From Spirochaetaceae bacterium (GTDB taxonomy: Bacteria > Spirochaetota > Spirochaetia > Treponematales > Breznakiellaceae), in assembly GCA_031273985.1 (NCBI GenBank), contig JAISQV010000139.1, positions 1 through 5,138 on the forward strand: a stretch of DNA of 5,138 nucleotides. Reading direction: 5' to 3'. The position numbers were made by a program, and so were the translations under genes. The stretch's first letter is position 1. The number at the start of each line of letters is the position of its first letter. Below, piece after piece: positions 5,050 to 5,138 of the stretch. The notes below the pieces were generated by a model that ran no database searches, was not told the origin of the DNA, and saw only the letters and a list, made by a program, of their open reading frames with translations.

Positions 5050-5138
5050 CCACGAAAGACACGAAAAGCACGAAATTTTTGCTAGTAATCATCTCATTAT
5101 TCCTCTTCTTTTCGTATCTTTCGTGCTTTTCGTGGTTA
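5047..5138. repeat. Inverted repeat built from CACGAAA units, reaching the window edge
   Basis: The left arm (5047-5075) and the reverse complement of the right arm (5110-5138) agree at 24 of 29 positions, with the outermost 11 (TAACCACGAAA) identical. Each arm contains three ACGAAA units at 9-10-base spacing. The 34-base spacer (5076-5109) is AT-rich and has no evident function. Related TTTCGTG-x-TTTTCGTGGTTA strings are, to my recollection, widespread intergenic elements in many phyla. The window ends exactly at the right arm, so the element may be longer. Confidence 0.75.

Noticed and set aside
5047..5138. CRISPR array
   Set aside because: The units are only 6-9 bases, closely phased and arranged as inverted arms, with no ~30-base direct repeats or unique spacers.

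Overview
This is a GC-rich bacterial chromosomal window with three confident protein genes and one tRNA gene. The gene families do not fix the taxonomy. From memory of similar gene layouts, a spirochaete of the Treponema/Spirochaeta type is my best guess, at low to moderate confidence. Coding DNA is clearly GC-rich, while the last ~100 bases are AT-richer and repeat-like.

Layout. Bases 1-356 hold no convincing gene but are dense in inverted repeats. There is a long imperfect hairpin (5-59), a 9-bp inverted repeat (58-95), a compound element bounded by AAAACCAGT/ACTGGTTTT (176-309) with two internal stem-loops, and a small hairpin (333-347) just before the tRNA. A class II tRNA-Leu(CAA) occupies 357-439. 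One base later, at GTG 441, an 828-codon gene begins. It encodes a fusion of a complete RadC/JAMM metalloprotease-like domain to a DinG/XPD-type iron-sulfur helicase. This gene and the next one converge on a GC-rich hairpin at 2931-2959.

On the minus strand, an Rrf2/IscR-type iron-sulfur regulator (4926 to 4441) is followed, with a 20-bp overlap, by a 499-residue membrane protein of unknown function (4460 to 2961). The membrane protein appears to carry three copies of a small winged-helix-like module separated by hydrophobic segments. The right edge (5047-5138) is an inverted repeat whose arms are built from short CACGAAA units. The repeat reaches the window end exactly, so it may continue beyond it.

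How the genes may work together. The regulator and the membrane protein are almost certainly co-transcribed and translationally coupled. The helicase faces them convergently. Both the regulator and the helicase carry predicted Fe-S clusters, so a shared link to oxidative or Fe-S stress and DNA repair is possible, but this is inference. The most unusual points are the JAMM-DinG fusion, its start directly against a tRNA 3' end with no room for a normal ribosome binding site, and the uncharacterised membrane protein paired with an Fe-S sensor.
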